Source: Escallonia rubra (taxonomy: Eukaryota > Streptophyta > Magnoliopsida > Escalloniales > Escalloniaceae). From it: a DNA stretch of 64,000 nt. Below are positions 47,184-61,300 of this stretch, piece after piece; within the stretch, counting starts at the first letter, position 1, and every line of letters begins with the position of its first letter. Under the pieces are notes generated by a model. It made no database searches. It was not told the origin of the DNA and saw nothing but the letters and a program-made list of their open reading frames with translations. Position numbers and translations under genes: made by a program. The stretch is from positions 124,001 through 188,000 of the forward strand of contig JAVXUO010000926.1 in assembly GCA_033065855.1 (NCBI GenBank). The letters run 5' to 3'.

Positions 47184-50100
47184 TTATGGTTTGGTTCGAC
47201 TTTTTATCCTGATTTTAAGTTTATGAGATGAATTACCTTCTGGTGCATCACCGCTGGTATCCAACCTCTTTATCACTAGCTTTGATCCGCCGCCTTCACC
47301 CAGTTTGAATTGCAAGCTAGCTGCCTTATTTCCAGGGTCATCTTTAGTGCTATTCAACTCTTCTGACGCCTCCTTTCCCTCTCCACCCACAATTGCCAAA
47401 CTGGTTTCAGCATCGTCTTTCTTAGTCTGCAACTCAGTCATGGACTTCTCCCTCTTATTCACAATTTCTACCAGGGATTCCTTTGCATCCGAACTGAGCA
47501 GTTTTGCCATCTCCTTTTCCTTCTGCTTCTTTGCCTTTTTCAGCCGCTTTCTTTCCAAGTACTCTGGATCGTCGCGTTTACTTTTGCGGTCATCTCGCTT
47601 CCGTTTCTTGTCCTTGGGGTCTTTCGTTTTCTTCTTCTTCTTCTTATCCTCCTCTTTATCATGCAAAAGCGGGTTATCAACTGCCAATGACCCACTATCA
47701 AGATCATTTCTTGCAACAGAAAGGGATTGCAGGCTTGCAAATTTGCTTTTGTGAGTATCTTCATTTCTCGAGACATAGGGTGATAGTCGATCGTCAGGTG
47801 GTGATACTTGAGAAACTTTGCTTGATTCAGCAGTGCACTGGAGTTCCTTCACAAGTTCGTCACCGTCACTAGCAAGTTTGGCACTGCCAATGCTAGCAGT
47901 CACCCGGGACCCAACATCATGGCATGAGTTGACATCCTCGAGGTTTTGATTACTTACGGTGGCGATCTCCATTGAATTTCTTTGAGGCGCATCTACGGAC
48001 ATGGAACTGCTGGCCCCTCCTTGAGACTTTTCAACAGCTGCATCTGCATCCTCTGCCCTACTAGATGCAGCAGATTGTTTGACCTTAATTCTAAAGACTG
48101 GGTTCTTTCGTTCCCGACTGTTGGAAACAGTATCTTCTCTTGGAGTTGCTGGAAGGACCGTCCCCTCGTACAAATGGTTAACTACTTGCTTCTGTTGTTC
48201 ATGGCCATTGGCAACAGTGTCAGGTTCTCTTGGAGGATCTGAACTCACTGTACCACCAAATGGAAGGTTAACCACTCTTTGGCCAGGTTCACAGCCGACG
48301 GAAGTAGTACCGGCTTCTCTGACAACTTCAGCATTGAGCAAGTTATCACGCGTAAGGTCTACTAATGGTTGGCTGGCCTCATCAATGTCAAAAATGGTAT
48401 CTGCTTTTCTAGCTTCTGCTTCCACCACACCTCCATATGGAAGATCAAATGCATCCAAAGGTGCTTCCGGAGCTTTAGATTGTTTAACAAGAGCAGCAAA
48501 GATATTTTTGAGTTCAGTACAAGTTTCTGCATGGCCCATTCGCAGGGATTCATCTCGTGGTACTCCAAAAAGTGTTGGCGGCCTGAAAATGAGAGTTTAC
48601 ATTTGGTATCTTAAGACAACCAAATCATCATAGGAGAGAGTGGGAGAGACTACAAGATTCCAGCAAATCCATCCTTTTCTTTTCTACTTCAAAAAAAAGA
48701 AAAAGAACAAGGGATTGGCCTAGTAAAAGAATCCGCAACCAATAAAAATTATTTTGAAAAACACGCGTCAATAATTAGCATACATACTCACAGGGAAGGA
48801 GTTAACTCAAATATCATCGAGGTCAACTACCTGCTTGGACCTCCTTAAGTGATCGAATCCATGTCTCGTAATTTACCCTAGCTAATAAACAGCTCTGATG
48901 ACATAACATTACTTGGTTAATGCTCCTAAAGCTTTATCTCATTATCCAAGTCAAGTTAAGCCCTTGTCCTATGTCCCCAGGGTAGTTTTCTTTGCTACTA
49001 ACTTGTTGGCAAAGAAAGCCAGAACAGCATACATATCTTCAATACTTTAAGAAAGAAGTGATAGTATGTGCACCTTCGCGCAAGGACTTGCATGATGCAG
49101 AACAAATAATGCCGAAGAATGACATTGTTGAATGCCACAGGGCTCTCAAGCAGACGAAGCAAGGCTACAAGAGTTTCGCTCTTTACGTCATGGTCAGAAC
49201 CAGATCCACCTCTAATCTGGCATAATCGCAAAGCGCGAACACCCAACTTTACCTGCCCTGTTATCAACATATCAGAGAACCATTGAGCATAAGCACAAAA
49301 ATCCCATAGTAGAGGTCTGCTATTTCAAGTCGCATCAAATACAAGGATGAAACTTAATGTAGAGAAAGAAAAAATTAGTTATAGCAACCTCGTAAAGATA
49401 ACTCTTCCTCCAAATATTTGATAAACAGCATTAATCCTGCATCAATTCCCTTGGAATAAAACTCCAGATCAAGGAGTGCTTTGGTTGCTTCAATACGAAC
49501 TTGCCATGGTGATTTGTTCCCACGGAATGGTTTAATCAACTCAAAAACTCGATCCTGAAACCATAAAGAACATCGTAGAATGGCAATTAACTTGAGCAGA
49601 AAAAAAAAAGAAAAAAGAGAGCGAGCACAATTATGAATCACATTCTTGTAAAGAGGGTGTCTTCTGCATTCAAGCTGGTAATGGTGGCCAACTCCCTCGG
49701 CCTCAATGGAAAGAGCAAAAAGAAAAATAGAACGGGAATCATACAGGGAATAATACTTACAAGTGGAATCAGTCCTGAAAGCTTTAAAGCGATCTGAGTC
49801 AATGTTCGGATGCAGCTGACTGTGAGAACACCATTGTAACTTGGCATCAGCCTGGCACATGCCAATTCCAATGTATGAGTTAGAAGTCCAAATATTTAGT
49901 TGTATCCAATAATCAGCGAGATACGGCACCTGTCAAATTGCAGAAGCCGATCCACACGCTTGAGAAGAGATGATAAAAAGAGAACATTCTGCAACAGGGT
50001 TAACAGAAGCTTGAGCTTTAAACAGACATTATTATCGATATAGCACATATTACATGTATGACCCATCAACGATCATTCAGCTCAACCAATAAATAAATTT

Positions 50101-53100
50101 ACAAATTCTACAGTAATATTAGCGAAAATAATATAAAATAACATATTGAATTTAGCTCAACGAAAACTAAGCACTGAATATTAAGGCTAAAACATAAGGT
50201 TATATGTAGTCAATCAGACCCAATCGTTCATACCTCTCAATTCTGGTCTAAAAGTCTCACAAAGCTTAAGCATCACCTATACAAATTCTACATCCTACCT
50301 TGACCTTTTATGCCTCCAATTACAGAAAATCTCATTTCTTGCATACCTATTTGCTTGAGTTCAGGTTTCATAACATATATGACAGGACATGGCAATAGAT
50401 AACAGATATCGATTGTTGATGACCTTAGGACTGTGAAATGGTGTTGCAAGTATATGGAAGAGGAGGAAAGTGTGGCCATTTGCTCCTCCACTGCGAGTCT
50501 GCTGGACTATTTCGTTCTTGTTCTCTGATGTGTTTTCCTTCAGTTAGTTCAGTGTATAACACAGATATTCCCAATGTTAATCTACGAAATTAAGCCAACC
50601 GGAGTTCATAAGATTGACGAGAAGGCTCCTGTGTTGCTTTACACGGTCTATTTTTATATAGGCACAGCAGATGATTTGAGTAATGGGCTCCAACTTTTGT
50701 ACTTCAGACTTATTTCTTTCTGGCACAACAAGGATTCCTGGGTGGCTTCTCGATAATTTGAGTAAGCGGGCTCCAAACTTTTGTAGTTCAGCCTTCTTTC
50801 TTTCTGGCGCAACAAGGAGTCCTGGGTGGGTATTCGAGAAACTTAGTTGCTATCAATGTAGGCAGAGTGGCTGAGGTTTTTAACTTTGTTTTTGGTTTCC
50901 CTTTTATATAGTCCCGGAATTTTTACAGAAAACTCTTGAGTTTACATGGCTTTTGCCCTTATAGGATGCTCGGTTTACTTAAGCTTTGAAGAACATATAA
51001 TCGAGAGCTTCAATGAACTCTATGACGCAAGAATGTATACTTGCGTAGTCAAATGTAACCTAGTAGCAGCTCCACTGCGAGTGAAAAAGTTCGCTTTCAT
51101 AAACAAATTAATAAATGGCTTGTGAGAGGGGTGTGCTTGCTCAAATGGCATTCCAAACTGAATTCAGTCCCTTCAAGAACTTTGTCAGTTAGAACTTGAC
51201 ATAACTCTTTGAAGTTAGAAGAGCATCGTAACATGGTTATTCAAGATAGTCACATACATACAAAAGAGAATCGGTACGAATAAGGAGGAGAGTGATATTT
51301 TGACAGGCACAGAACGAAAGGTAAAAAGGGTGATTACCAAGAACATTAACACAATGGGTAAAACTATGAGAAATATGATACATACCTGTTTTCCAAATTC
51401 GAGTTCACCAATGGATTGGACTAATGCAGCAAGCCAGAACACATCAGAGTAAGAGTTCCCATTATTATCATTGTACTGTATGGCAACAAAGTGGACGAAG
51501 AGGGTGAAAAAGTGACGTAGATTAATGAGCGTCACAAAGGCATAAATTAAGTGAGAATGAAATTCAAAGTTGAAGCTTTTTATGCAGAGGATAGAGCACA
51601 AAGCAACAGCTCAGGATACGCACAGGCCATATACACTATGAAACAACTGGCAATGTGCTTAAATTTAAGGAAAATAAACCTTTCAAATCTCAACTGCGCA
51701 ATAAGTGATGCCTATGACATGCTAAAGGACAGACATATGGCATCCACTAAGACAATAACATCGTGCCTCTCAAGTGTTGCCTAGGAGAAAGAGCTAAACA
51801 ATCAAGTCTATTATTGAATTCAACCGACCCAACAGTACCCATTTTGGGAACTGCAAGTGCCGCAGTCACTAAATGGGTAAGTAGCCAATTCCTAGAACGG
51901 ACTATGTGATGTACTTTATCTGCTGGGTTACAAGCGGAACATTTTACCAGAGGTTTCTAATCTATCCTTGTGTGATTCCTGTTGAAGCATATACACTCGG
52001 GGGGTGGGTGCAGGGTGGAGGCGGACAACTTTAAAGCAGACTCCCCATTCATTAGGTAGAGAAGATCACCAAGATTTCGTGGTCCGTTGCCGAACTTATG
52101 CCAGTTCCAAGAGCTTGGATTGAATCGGTTTATCAATACCATTCGATTCAAGGTGTTGCAATTGCTTCTCCAAGCCATAACCTATGTTACATGGACTCGG
52201 TGTCGGTGTCCAGATCGGGTACGTGTCCGAGTGTCGGACTCGCCTATTTTCGAAATTCTAGGATACGTGGACACCGTCCAAAAGTTGGACACGGGTACGG
52301 GGACACAGCTAAAAAATTTAAGATACATAAAATACTTTAAATGAGATGAAGTGTTAAATTACAAGTATTTATAAATTTCACATAAATTATATGTAATTAC
52401 TGTCCAAAATAAATAGGTTCTTTTATTTTTGGTTGAACAATATACATTTTGTTTTGATTTAGATATTTGTTGAACCTTTTTTATAAGTCAATGCCAAAAA
52501 GTTGGAAAAAGAAAGCAAAAGAAAGGCTGTAAACTCAAAAAGCAAAAAGCAGACAGCAAAAAGCAAAAAGTAAAAAGCAGACAGAAGACCACCCACGTGA
52601 CTCCTGGCAGAAGGTACTCTCTCTCTCTCTGCTCTTCTTCTTCTTCTTCTTTTCTTCCTCTTCTTCTCTTCTTTCTCGGAGGTTGATGGCTATCTTCTTC
52701 TCTTTTCTCAGAGATCTTCTTTTTCTCTTTCTCAAAAACCTTCACAGCTTCTTCTTTCTTCGATCCTTACCGTCGCTCTCTGGCCGGAATGTCGATGTGG
52801 CGTATCCGTCCAGCAGATGACGGATCCGACACGGCTCCCGTACCCGTGTCGGCGTCGAGTCGTGTCGACACTGCCCCTTCACCCCAAAGTGAAGGGTCCA
52901 TGTAACATAGGCCATAACACCCTAATGTTTCCAGAACAACTCTTTATTCTGCAAGAGTAAGCTGACTGTAAGAATAAGCTGTCCCACTTCCCAAAGCTTT
53001 TAATATATTCGTCTCCTTACTCTTTGTGCTGCAAGAAGATGCTGCCCCACCTCCTCTTAAAAAGGATCCCTAGACCTTCCAAATCCAGACAAGGCCCTAT

Positions 53101-55056
53101 CAGCCTTGGACTCTATATATTGGAAAGGATCACATCAACCTAATAGCAGCTATGTATTCCAACTCTCCCTCCAACTTCGAATACTCTCAAATATATCAGG
53201 CTTTGAATTCGATAGTGTAAGTTGATATGAGAAATCTTGGTCCTTAAGTTGATCGATATATTCTCAAACCAACTCTTCTCCATAACAATCAGTAACAAAC
53301 CCCTTTGGCAGAAAATTCATCCACAGCACTCCTTCCTGTCTCAGCATGATCTGGTGTAATCTCTCCCTTCTAGAGCAAAGCTCCCAATCTCCAACTCCTA
53401 ACCTACACGTTGAGGTGCATTCACGCTTTGACTCACATGAAGAAAAGAAAGAAAAAGGTTTTCAGATATCTAAATTGGTGAAATACAAGGAAACTTGGCC
53501 TTCACGAACCCCTTCCGGCTCCTACAATTTCTATCTGAGAGTATTGTCAACAGGCATGTAGACCCCAGAGAAGCACTACTAGGTTTTGTTGATTTTATGT
53601 TGTTCCCTTTGGTGTTTGATTGCCACGGTTCGGATAAGCAGTCCTCAAGTATAATTGTATGGGTAGTTTTTATTATGAATTTCGCCATGTAATATTTTTA
53701 GGGGGAAGAAACTTTCGGTCAGCACAGATGGATTTTGTATAGCATTTCAATTTACTGGAAAAAGGTTACCAAAAACTCTGCTTAGCGGTTCTATTTACTG
53801 GAAAGGGTTAAAATGGAAAAGAAATAGAATGAATTAGTGGAGATGCACGACACCACTTAAACTCGTGAATATACCATTGCGAGTATTGGAAAATTTCTAG
53901 GAATGTTCTAACGTCCTTTTGTCTCTTCTTACTACATTCATTTTTAGTACTCTAAATTACTGAAATTTCAGATCTAAATAGAAAAGCTCCTAAATTCCTG
54001 CAAGCGCAAACCTGCCCTTTCCCATCTACGTATATATTTTTGGTTATCGAATGCTGCCAGCATTGATCATCGGCAGGTCTTTCCCCGCTCTTTTCGAATT
54101 ACATGATGGGATGACAACCACAGCCAAAGATGCCAACACAACGAATATATAACAATCTGCAAGGAGTCAAAATGTTGCTCTAGTGTGACCTGGAAACACG
54201 AAAACTCTCTCTCCAGAATAGAGGGAGTAAGGCTGCATAGATCAACCCTCCTAGACCCTACGCACCTATTAGATAAAAACATTTACCTTCAAAAGCTGTA
54301 AAATAAACTCAACAGCTTCCAGTGGGCTTGTCTTGTCTGATGCTCTAATCATAGCTATGGCGTGTGGAATAGCCTGGCACAAAGGGTAACATTACAACAT
54401 TTAAGCAGGAAAAAAAATTAAAGAACAATATTTTTTGGTGAAGGGAAAACTCTGATTTTAAGCAACAAAGCTATATATGAACATGAACATAGCCTTAAGT
54501 ATTAGGGTAGCTATACCCTAGACCAGATACTTGGGTTTGTACCAGCATATATAATTCTTAAACAGAAAGTACAGAACACATTGAGTTTATTGGTAGTTAA
54601 ATAGTCTTCAAACAGCCCAAGACTGGAACTCCTTTTTTCTCCCTTAAACCATCACTGTTTTCGTAAAATACAATACGGGTGTATAAAAAGGAATGCCACC
54701 ATATCTTACCAAAGACAAACTTATCTTACTATTTGTGATATGTATCATATGATTTGTGATACTTCGACAAGCAGTTCCAACCATACATTTGTGTCTTCTA
54801 ATTTTTCTTCACCTTCTCATGTTTTTCTCTGGTTCATCTAATATGTCTAAAATTTAACCCATCAACAGTGTGTCCACCTTTTAGCAAAATATGTGACTGC
54901 AGCCTGAATTAATAAATGATGTACTTAAAATGTTGTTTATATTTAATCTTCAGACTGAAAATATTGTGATATTTACCCATCAAACCAACTTTGATATATA
55001 TTTATTGGTTTAGTTAGGCTATTGAATCTGTGTTTATTTACCCATCAAACCAACTT

Positions 55057-55100
<44 letters not shown>

Positions 55101-56566
55101 AGCTGATCCGTTGAGAGCGCTAGCAAACTGAGTTAAGTTGCTAGCGCGATCTGGCCGTCCATGCGCGATCTGTGGACGGTCCAGATCTTTTTTTTGCGTT
55201 TTTTTTAAGTCCGTTCGCTACATTATGTAGCGGACTATTTTTTGCTTTTTTTTTACAATAATACCCTCCGAGTCCGTCCGCTACATGATGTAGCGGACAA
55301 GTTTTCAGACTTTTTTTCTCTTTCTGTCGTCAATGTTCTGACATTTTTTTCTCTCTCTCCTTTCTCTCATCCGCTACATTACATAGCGGACTAATTTTCT
55401 CATATCTTTTTCTCTCTCTCCCTTCATTAATGCTCTGACTCTTCTCTCTCTCTCTCTCTCCAACAAGTCTGAATCAAATGGGTAGGTGTATTCGCCGACC
55501 TCGTCACTCCTGGCAGAGCACCTTCCGTCACTGCCTTCTTCCTCGCGGCACGCTCCCTCCATATTGCAGGCCAATGAAGAGCTAATCTAAGAAACCCGAC
55601 CCTACTTTACCCGAGAGGCTATTTTCGCGTTTTGATCTTGTGAGCTTCTGACCAAAATGAAGCAACCTAGCTCATAGTGACGCCAAGTAGCTAAAACCTT
55701 AACTCCCACATGATCAAACAAACCATGAAATGTGGAATAGTAGTAGAGAGCGAGAGAGGAACAGAGGTGAAGGAGTGAAGCTCGCGCGGGGCTGGTTTGT
55801 GGGGGGCTTGACTCTGGGTGTGTATACGTGGGGTTCAAGTGATTTCAGGCCTGTCAATTACTCGTCCCCTTGTTCTGTGTTTGCATCTGTCTGCCCCGAT
55901 CTAATCGCGGCTTTTTTCTTTCCATTTTTTCTTTTAAGAAATTAAATTTGTTATTTCCTCCATCCAGCAACAAAACAACCTTTTGGACGTTTCCTTCATC
56001 CACCTGAAATAAGTATCAGAGACTGTTGTTTCAGGTGGAAATTTATTTGCAGAAACCCATTCCTCATCTTGACCAAAACATTGGAGTCTGCCCAGAAAGA
56101 AAGAGAGAGAGAGAGAGAGGAAATGAGGGGAGAGGAGGATGAAAGAGAAGACAAGAGTGGAGAGAGAAAGAGACAAGTCAGAATGAAGAGAAAGGAGAGA
56201 GAGAGAGAGAGAGAGAAGAGTCAGAGCATTAATGAAGGGAGAGAGAGAGAGAAAAAGATATGAGAAAATTAGTCCGCTATGTAATGTAGCGGATGAGAGA
56301 AAGGAGAGAGAGAGAGAAAAAAATGTCAGAACATTAATGACAGAAAGAGAAAAAAATTCTGAAAACTTGTCCGCTACATTATGTAGCGGACGGACTCGGA
56401 GGGTATTATTGTCAAAAAACGCAAAAAATAGTCCGCTACATAATGTAGCGGACGGACTTAAAAAAAACGCAAAAAAAAGATTTGGACCGTCCACAGATCG
56501 CGCGTGGACGGCCAGATCGCGCTAGCAACTTAATCCAGTTTGCTAGCGCTCTCAACGGATCAACTC

Positions 56567-56607
<41 letters not shown>

Positions 56608-58332
56608 TTTAGTTAGGCTATTGAATTTGTGTTTTCTATATCTGCTACTAGTATGTGAAGATACCAATTGCTTAAGGAGTGCAAATTGAACCGTATCTTC
56701 AAATGCACGTACGATACCATAAGCAATACATGAACTGATATATTTACCTCGTTCTTAACGAATGCATTTAAAGGGGCATAATGCTCATAAAAAGAGCAGA
56801 ATTATGCTCCAGTAATGCATACTAAGGGTGAACTGTTGCATCAAGAAAGACTTGTTGATAAATACTCACACAACAAGAGTATTTTTCCCCTTTTCTTTTT
56901 TTTGGTAGGAAAATATTTTGGTAGGCTTGACTTGTTTTCTGAGTCTGGAAGATGAAAAATACTATTGGCAACCCAAAGTCATTTTTATGCCCTCCCGAAG
57001 TGTATCTACATGTTCATACTTCCATAGATCTATAATACAACAAGCAAGTGTTAGACAACGATCTTTGTGACAAGTAAAACACGAAAGTAGAAACTAGTTA
57101 ACTCAACCAGATATGACATAACATACATCCTACCTCATTGCATTACCTCAAGTACAAAGTACTCCTGGAAATCATGAAAGTCGTTTGGCCTGGAAGAACG
57201 GGAAAAAGTATAGAACCAATATTGTAACTAGGTCTTTTCACAGAGATTTCGTCATAATTCAACTCAAGAACAAAAAAACTTACTTAGGAAGTTTAATGTT
57301 AGCATCAAATCTCCGACTTTTATAAAAATCAACCAGATGCGTTACAGCTTCCTGAACGGAAAATAGCCAAGTAAACCAAGCATTAATGTCAAAAGTCAAA
57401 AAGTTTTCAAAGATGAATGCAATTACTTAGATGTCCAAAATACAATGTAAATGTTGACAAATAAATATAGACGTGAATATGTATCAATATGTATATGTGA
57501 CTATATACATATACATGGGAAAGGCTACTTTGACCCTCTTATATACCATTCCACCCCCCCTTGACAATTGTCACTAAAGTACATTTTGGCGACAAAAAGG
57601 GGTGGAAAAGCATATAAGGAGGTGGAAATAGAATTTCCCATATATGATTTTTTTATTTTTTTTTTGGCATGGGAAGCCTATAGAATGTAACAAACAGTAG
57701 ATAATTAACCTCATTTTATACATCCAAAAAGAACACTCAGTATGCCTTGTCAAGAGTTCATTATAAGATGAATTTGACTTGAGAGATGTCATCGAATCCG
57801 CATTATTTAGGGAAATCAAATTGATACATTCAAAACTATTACAGGAAGGGGCTGGGCTCAAATAAGCATTTCTTATAAGGAGCCGATTACTCCATGATTC
57901 TTGACAAGATCGGAACATCCAAAGTGCAACACAAATGATTGTTCATAGTTCAGTATTCTAAGCAAAGGGTGACAACTACCTTCATCCATTTAGATACATT
58001 TAAAAACGGCCCCAGATAAGAAAATTTAATACAAACGTATCTTGGAGATGAATTTTAGGAAATGTACTTCTATCATCCCTAAGTATCTGCATTTATCCAC
58101 AACACAATTTTAGGGAAAAAGAAAAAGAAAAGGCAGAAGGTCTATCGTACCTCAGATGCAATATTAGCCAAAGCAAATGCCGCCTCAATCCGGATCCTCC
58201 AAAAGGCCTTAAAACCACAAAAAAGGAAAAAAAGACTGCATCTGCTTAAAAAGAACACGACCTAAAAAATATAACCTCCAAAAGCAACTGGATGAGAGAG
58301 AGGGAGAGAGTGTGCATGAGTGTGTGCGTGCA

Positions 58333-58369
<37 letters not shown>

Positions 58370-61300
58370 GAACCTTGGAGTCGCCGAGAAAAATTCTTAG
58401 AGCATTAACGGAGTATGAAAGCTGTGGAAGCTGTGGCCATGCCTCTAATGCTGCGATTGCTTGCGCCTGAGCAACAACATCTTTATCCTTCTCCAATTGG
58501 TTTATCTAATTAGACATCAACAAATTATTAACAGTAAATTGAGAAACCCAAGAGCAAAGTAGAAAAACAGAAGATGCACCCCACGTACAAAAGTGGCGCA
58601 TTCGCATTAGTAATTTGATAAGTGGCATACAGCTGATAAGTAATGCACCAGTTTAGTTAAATCCCAAGAGGTACAAGATGCACGTGGCTTAAAAGCATCT
58701 CTTAAACTCCCGAGTTTATTGCAAGAATTACTCATGGCTTTTTATCTCTAGAACTCGGAGTAGTTTATTATGCTTCATGAAAAACTGTTGCTTTTATTAA
58801 AAGTTGCAGGGTCCATGTAGCCTTTTTTTATGCTCTTAACTATGTCCAAATCAAGCATTCAGTTTTAGATAAAGCAGAGTTTTGCTATCCAGTCATTTTC
58901 ATCATCTCATTCTCCCAAGGCACAAAACCTTTTAGATTTTGCTATCCTGGCAAGCCCCAACACTACTGACATCAAGTAAACTGCCATATCAAGCAGCTTG
59001 TTTATGATTTTACTGTAAATCTGTAGATAATGGGGTTCATAACACATTGAACCAGAGGAAACATGAAGGTGGTTTTAAAGGAGAGAGGAGCAAGACAGAT
59101 GGATAAATAGAGAGAGAGAGAGGCCAGATCAGGCTGTCTGTACTGTAGTCGTGAAAATATTTGAATCAACAACATAAGTCCCCTGATCAACGATGAAGAA
59201 ACAAGTGGGCCTACCCACAAGTGCCACCGAGTGTAGTACATGTGCGGCACCTCCCCTTCACTGACAGGCCTCCCGCAGCAACTGTACTAACTTTCAATTT
59301 TCCCTCGCCCGCCAAAACCACTGCCTCCAGGAAACCAGCCAAATGATGCCCACGTAGTACCTGACTGGGTCCACTGGAATACCCTCAAAATAGTTTCAAG
59401 TATCCAGAACCTAAATGTACTATATGCGCACCCATACTTATTAACGTCATACATATCTACATGTACATGTATATGTAAAGGATATGCATAAATTCATACA
59501 TCTACATATATACATGCATATATAGAAAAAAAAGTCAAGAACGCCATCTAGATCACAAGCACATACCAAATTTAGTAGCTTCACCGACAATCTATTTCTG
59601 TGATTTTTAATCTGTTTTTAACATAAGCCTGGTACAAGGGTCAGGCCCTGACAAATCTAATTGTTGTATTATTATTATTTCCAGGTCCAGAGAACACCTG
59701 GACTCGGAGACGTAAACATGTTCAAAGGAATCATAAAAAAGAGTATTCCCTTCAATTTGTAAAGAACTCCAGTCACTAGAAATGCATGTTTGCGCATATC
59801 CAATCAGAATAGTTTAGTGCATATCCTATACCCTTGTTTAAGTCTCAAGCATCCAAAAGTGTAAAATCAGCAGTAAGCTAACTGCAAAGAATACATCTCT
59901 TCCAGAAAGAAAATTGAACACTGTAACAGCAATAAGAGTGAGTGTGTCAAAATAACAGATGACTAACAAGACAAATCTAGATGTCATTCTTACCCACATC
60001 TGTATGGTTTGATTAAAATGGATTTCAGCAAGATACTCCATTTCTGGGTCAGCCCTAAGCCATAAAAGGGGGGAATCAGCACTGCAATATAAGCACATGA
60101 TCCATACGTACAGATTAGTAAGCAACAAACTTTCAACTCTATCCACTATTAACTTTAAATCCCGCCAAGGTATATTACTCGAATGACATACTTTGATCGG
60201 ATGTCATCAACGATCTCGTCAGAAACATCAGGTTTTGAACCCTTTTTAGGCTTCTGAAAGCGTTTTGCAGCAAGCTTTGAGTGGCATTGAATTTCAAGCA
60301 ACTGCCATGTTTCTCCAGCCATTGGCAGAATTGGATGGTCATACATACCGTCAAGCTCATGAACCCTTATGCTCATCATTCCGGGCCATCCACCTTCCCG
60401 GTTTTCAGTATCGGTAATACCATTAGAAATGGACGGACTAGGATCTAGAGCAGCTGTACATTCACGCAATACCCCTAGCTCGACCATATTTTTTCGCTTG
60501 TTGTAGGACAACCCCATCCTTGTAGTTGCCAAGAATGGAAGACAAACAGATAGATGATATCAGTAAAAGAGATGACAAATATGATAAGAAGCAGCAATAA
60601 TAACAGTTAGCCCACTTGCGTCGTACTTGAGCAGAGGACAGCCGCAAGATCCCACCCAGCGAGGGAAAAATTCTTTGAGAAATGGACGCTCAAGATTTCC
60701 GATCTTATTCGCAAACTGGCGGAACTGCGTATCACAAGCTCAAATGAAGTTAGAGAGTTTCAATCATTTAATTATATCATAAGGTCAATACTAGAATGTT
60801 GACGACAACTCCACTACTAGCTCCTAACAAGAAAAAAATTGGGTATAAATGTGTATAATTGGCTTATATAGACCCACTGGGTCAAAATATATGTCCAACT
60901 TTTTAGATCCTATATTCAGTTTGATAAAACAATAATTTCTCTTACAATCCTGTTTGAATACAACTAATTCAAGGATTTAATACAATCATGAATTGGCATG
61001 TGTGCTTGAAGATCACAATAGTTTTAGGTTTTCAAAATTTTTAAAAATTGCGCCTGTCTACGGTAAGGCTGTTGAAAGAGATGGATTGATGATAAAGAGA
61101 GGGGGATAGATGCGACAGAACAATGCCAGTAAATACATTGCTAGGCTCATTATATTTGGTCCCCCTTAATATTTATGCCTTAAGCACTTTTAACGCGTTA
61201 TTTGTGCTGTGGTGAGCAATCATTAGATTGTCTCTCCACGTAGTTTAATAAATTTGTAAAAGACTTTCAGGGGAAGGGGGAGGGAGAGGGGGCAATATGG

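Noticed and set aside
48539-48541. Met at the start of the 451-codon minus-strand frame as a gene start
   Set aside because: The frame continues upstream to a splice acceptor at 48582 and joins earlier TAF2 exons in phase.
47305-48633. Plus-strand open frames of 60-184 codons opposite the last TAF2 exon
   Set aside because: Antisense shadows of a long real exon.
55374-56525. Arg/Glu-rich and Leu/Ser-rich open frames of 60-186 codons
   Set aside because: Translations of GA/CT repeats in the TIRs of the element at 55098-56578.
59002-59250. Minus-strand frame ending in [12 protein letters not shown], reminiscent of the NPxxY end of animal receptors
   Set aside because: Lies inside a TAF2 intron, has no other receptor features, and plants lack that family; chance.
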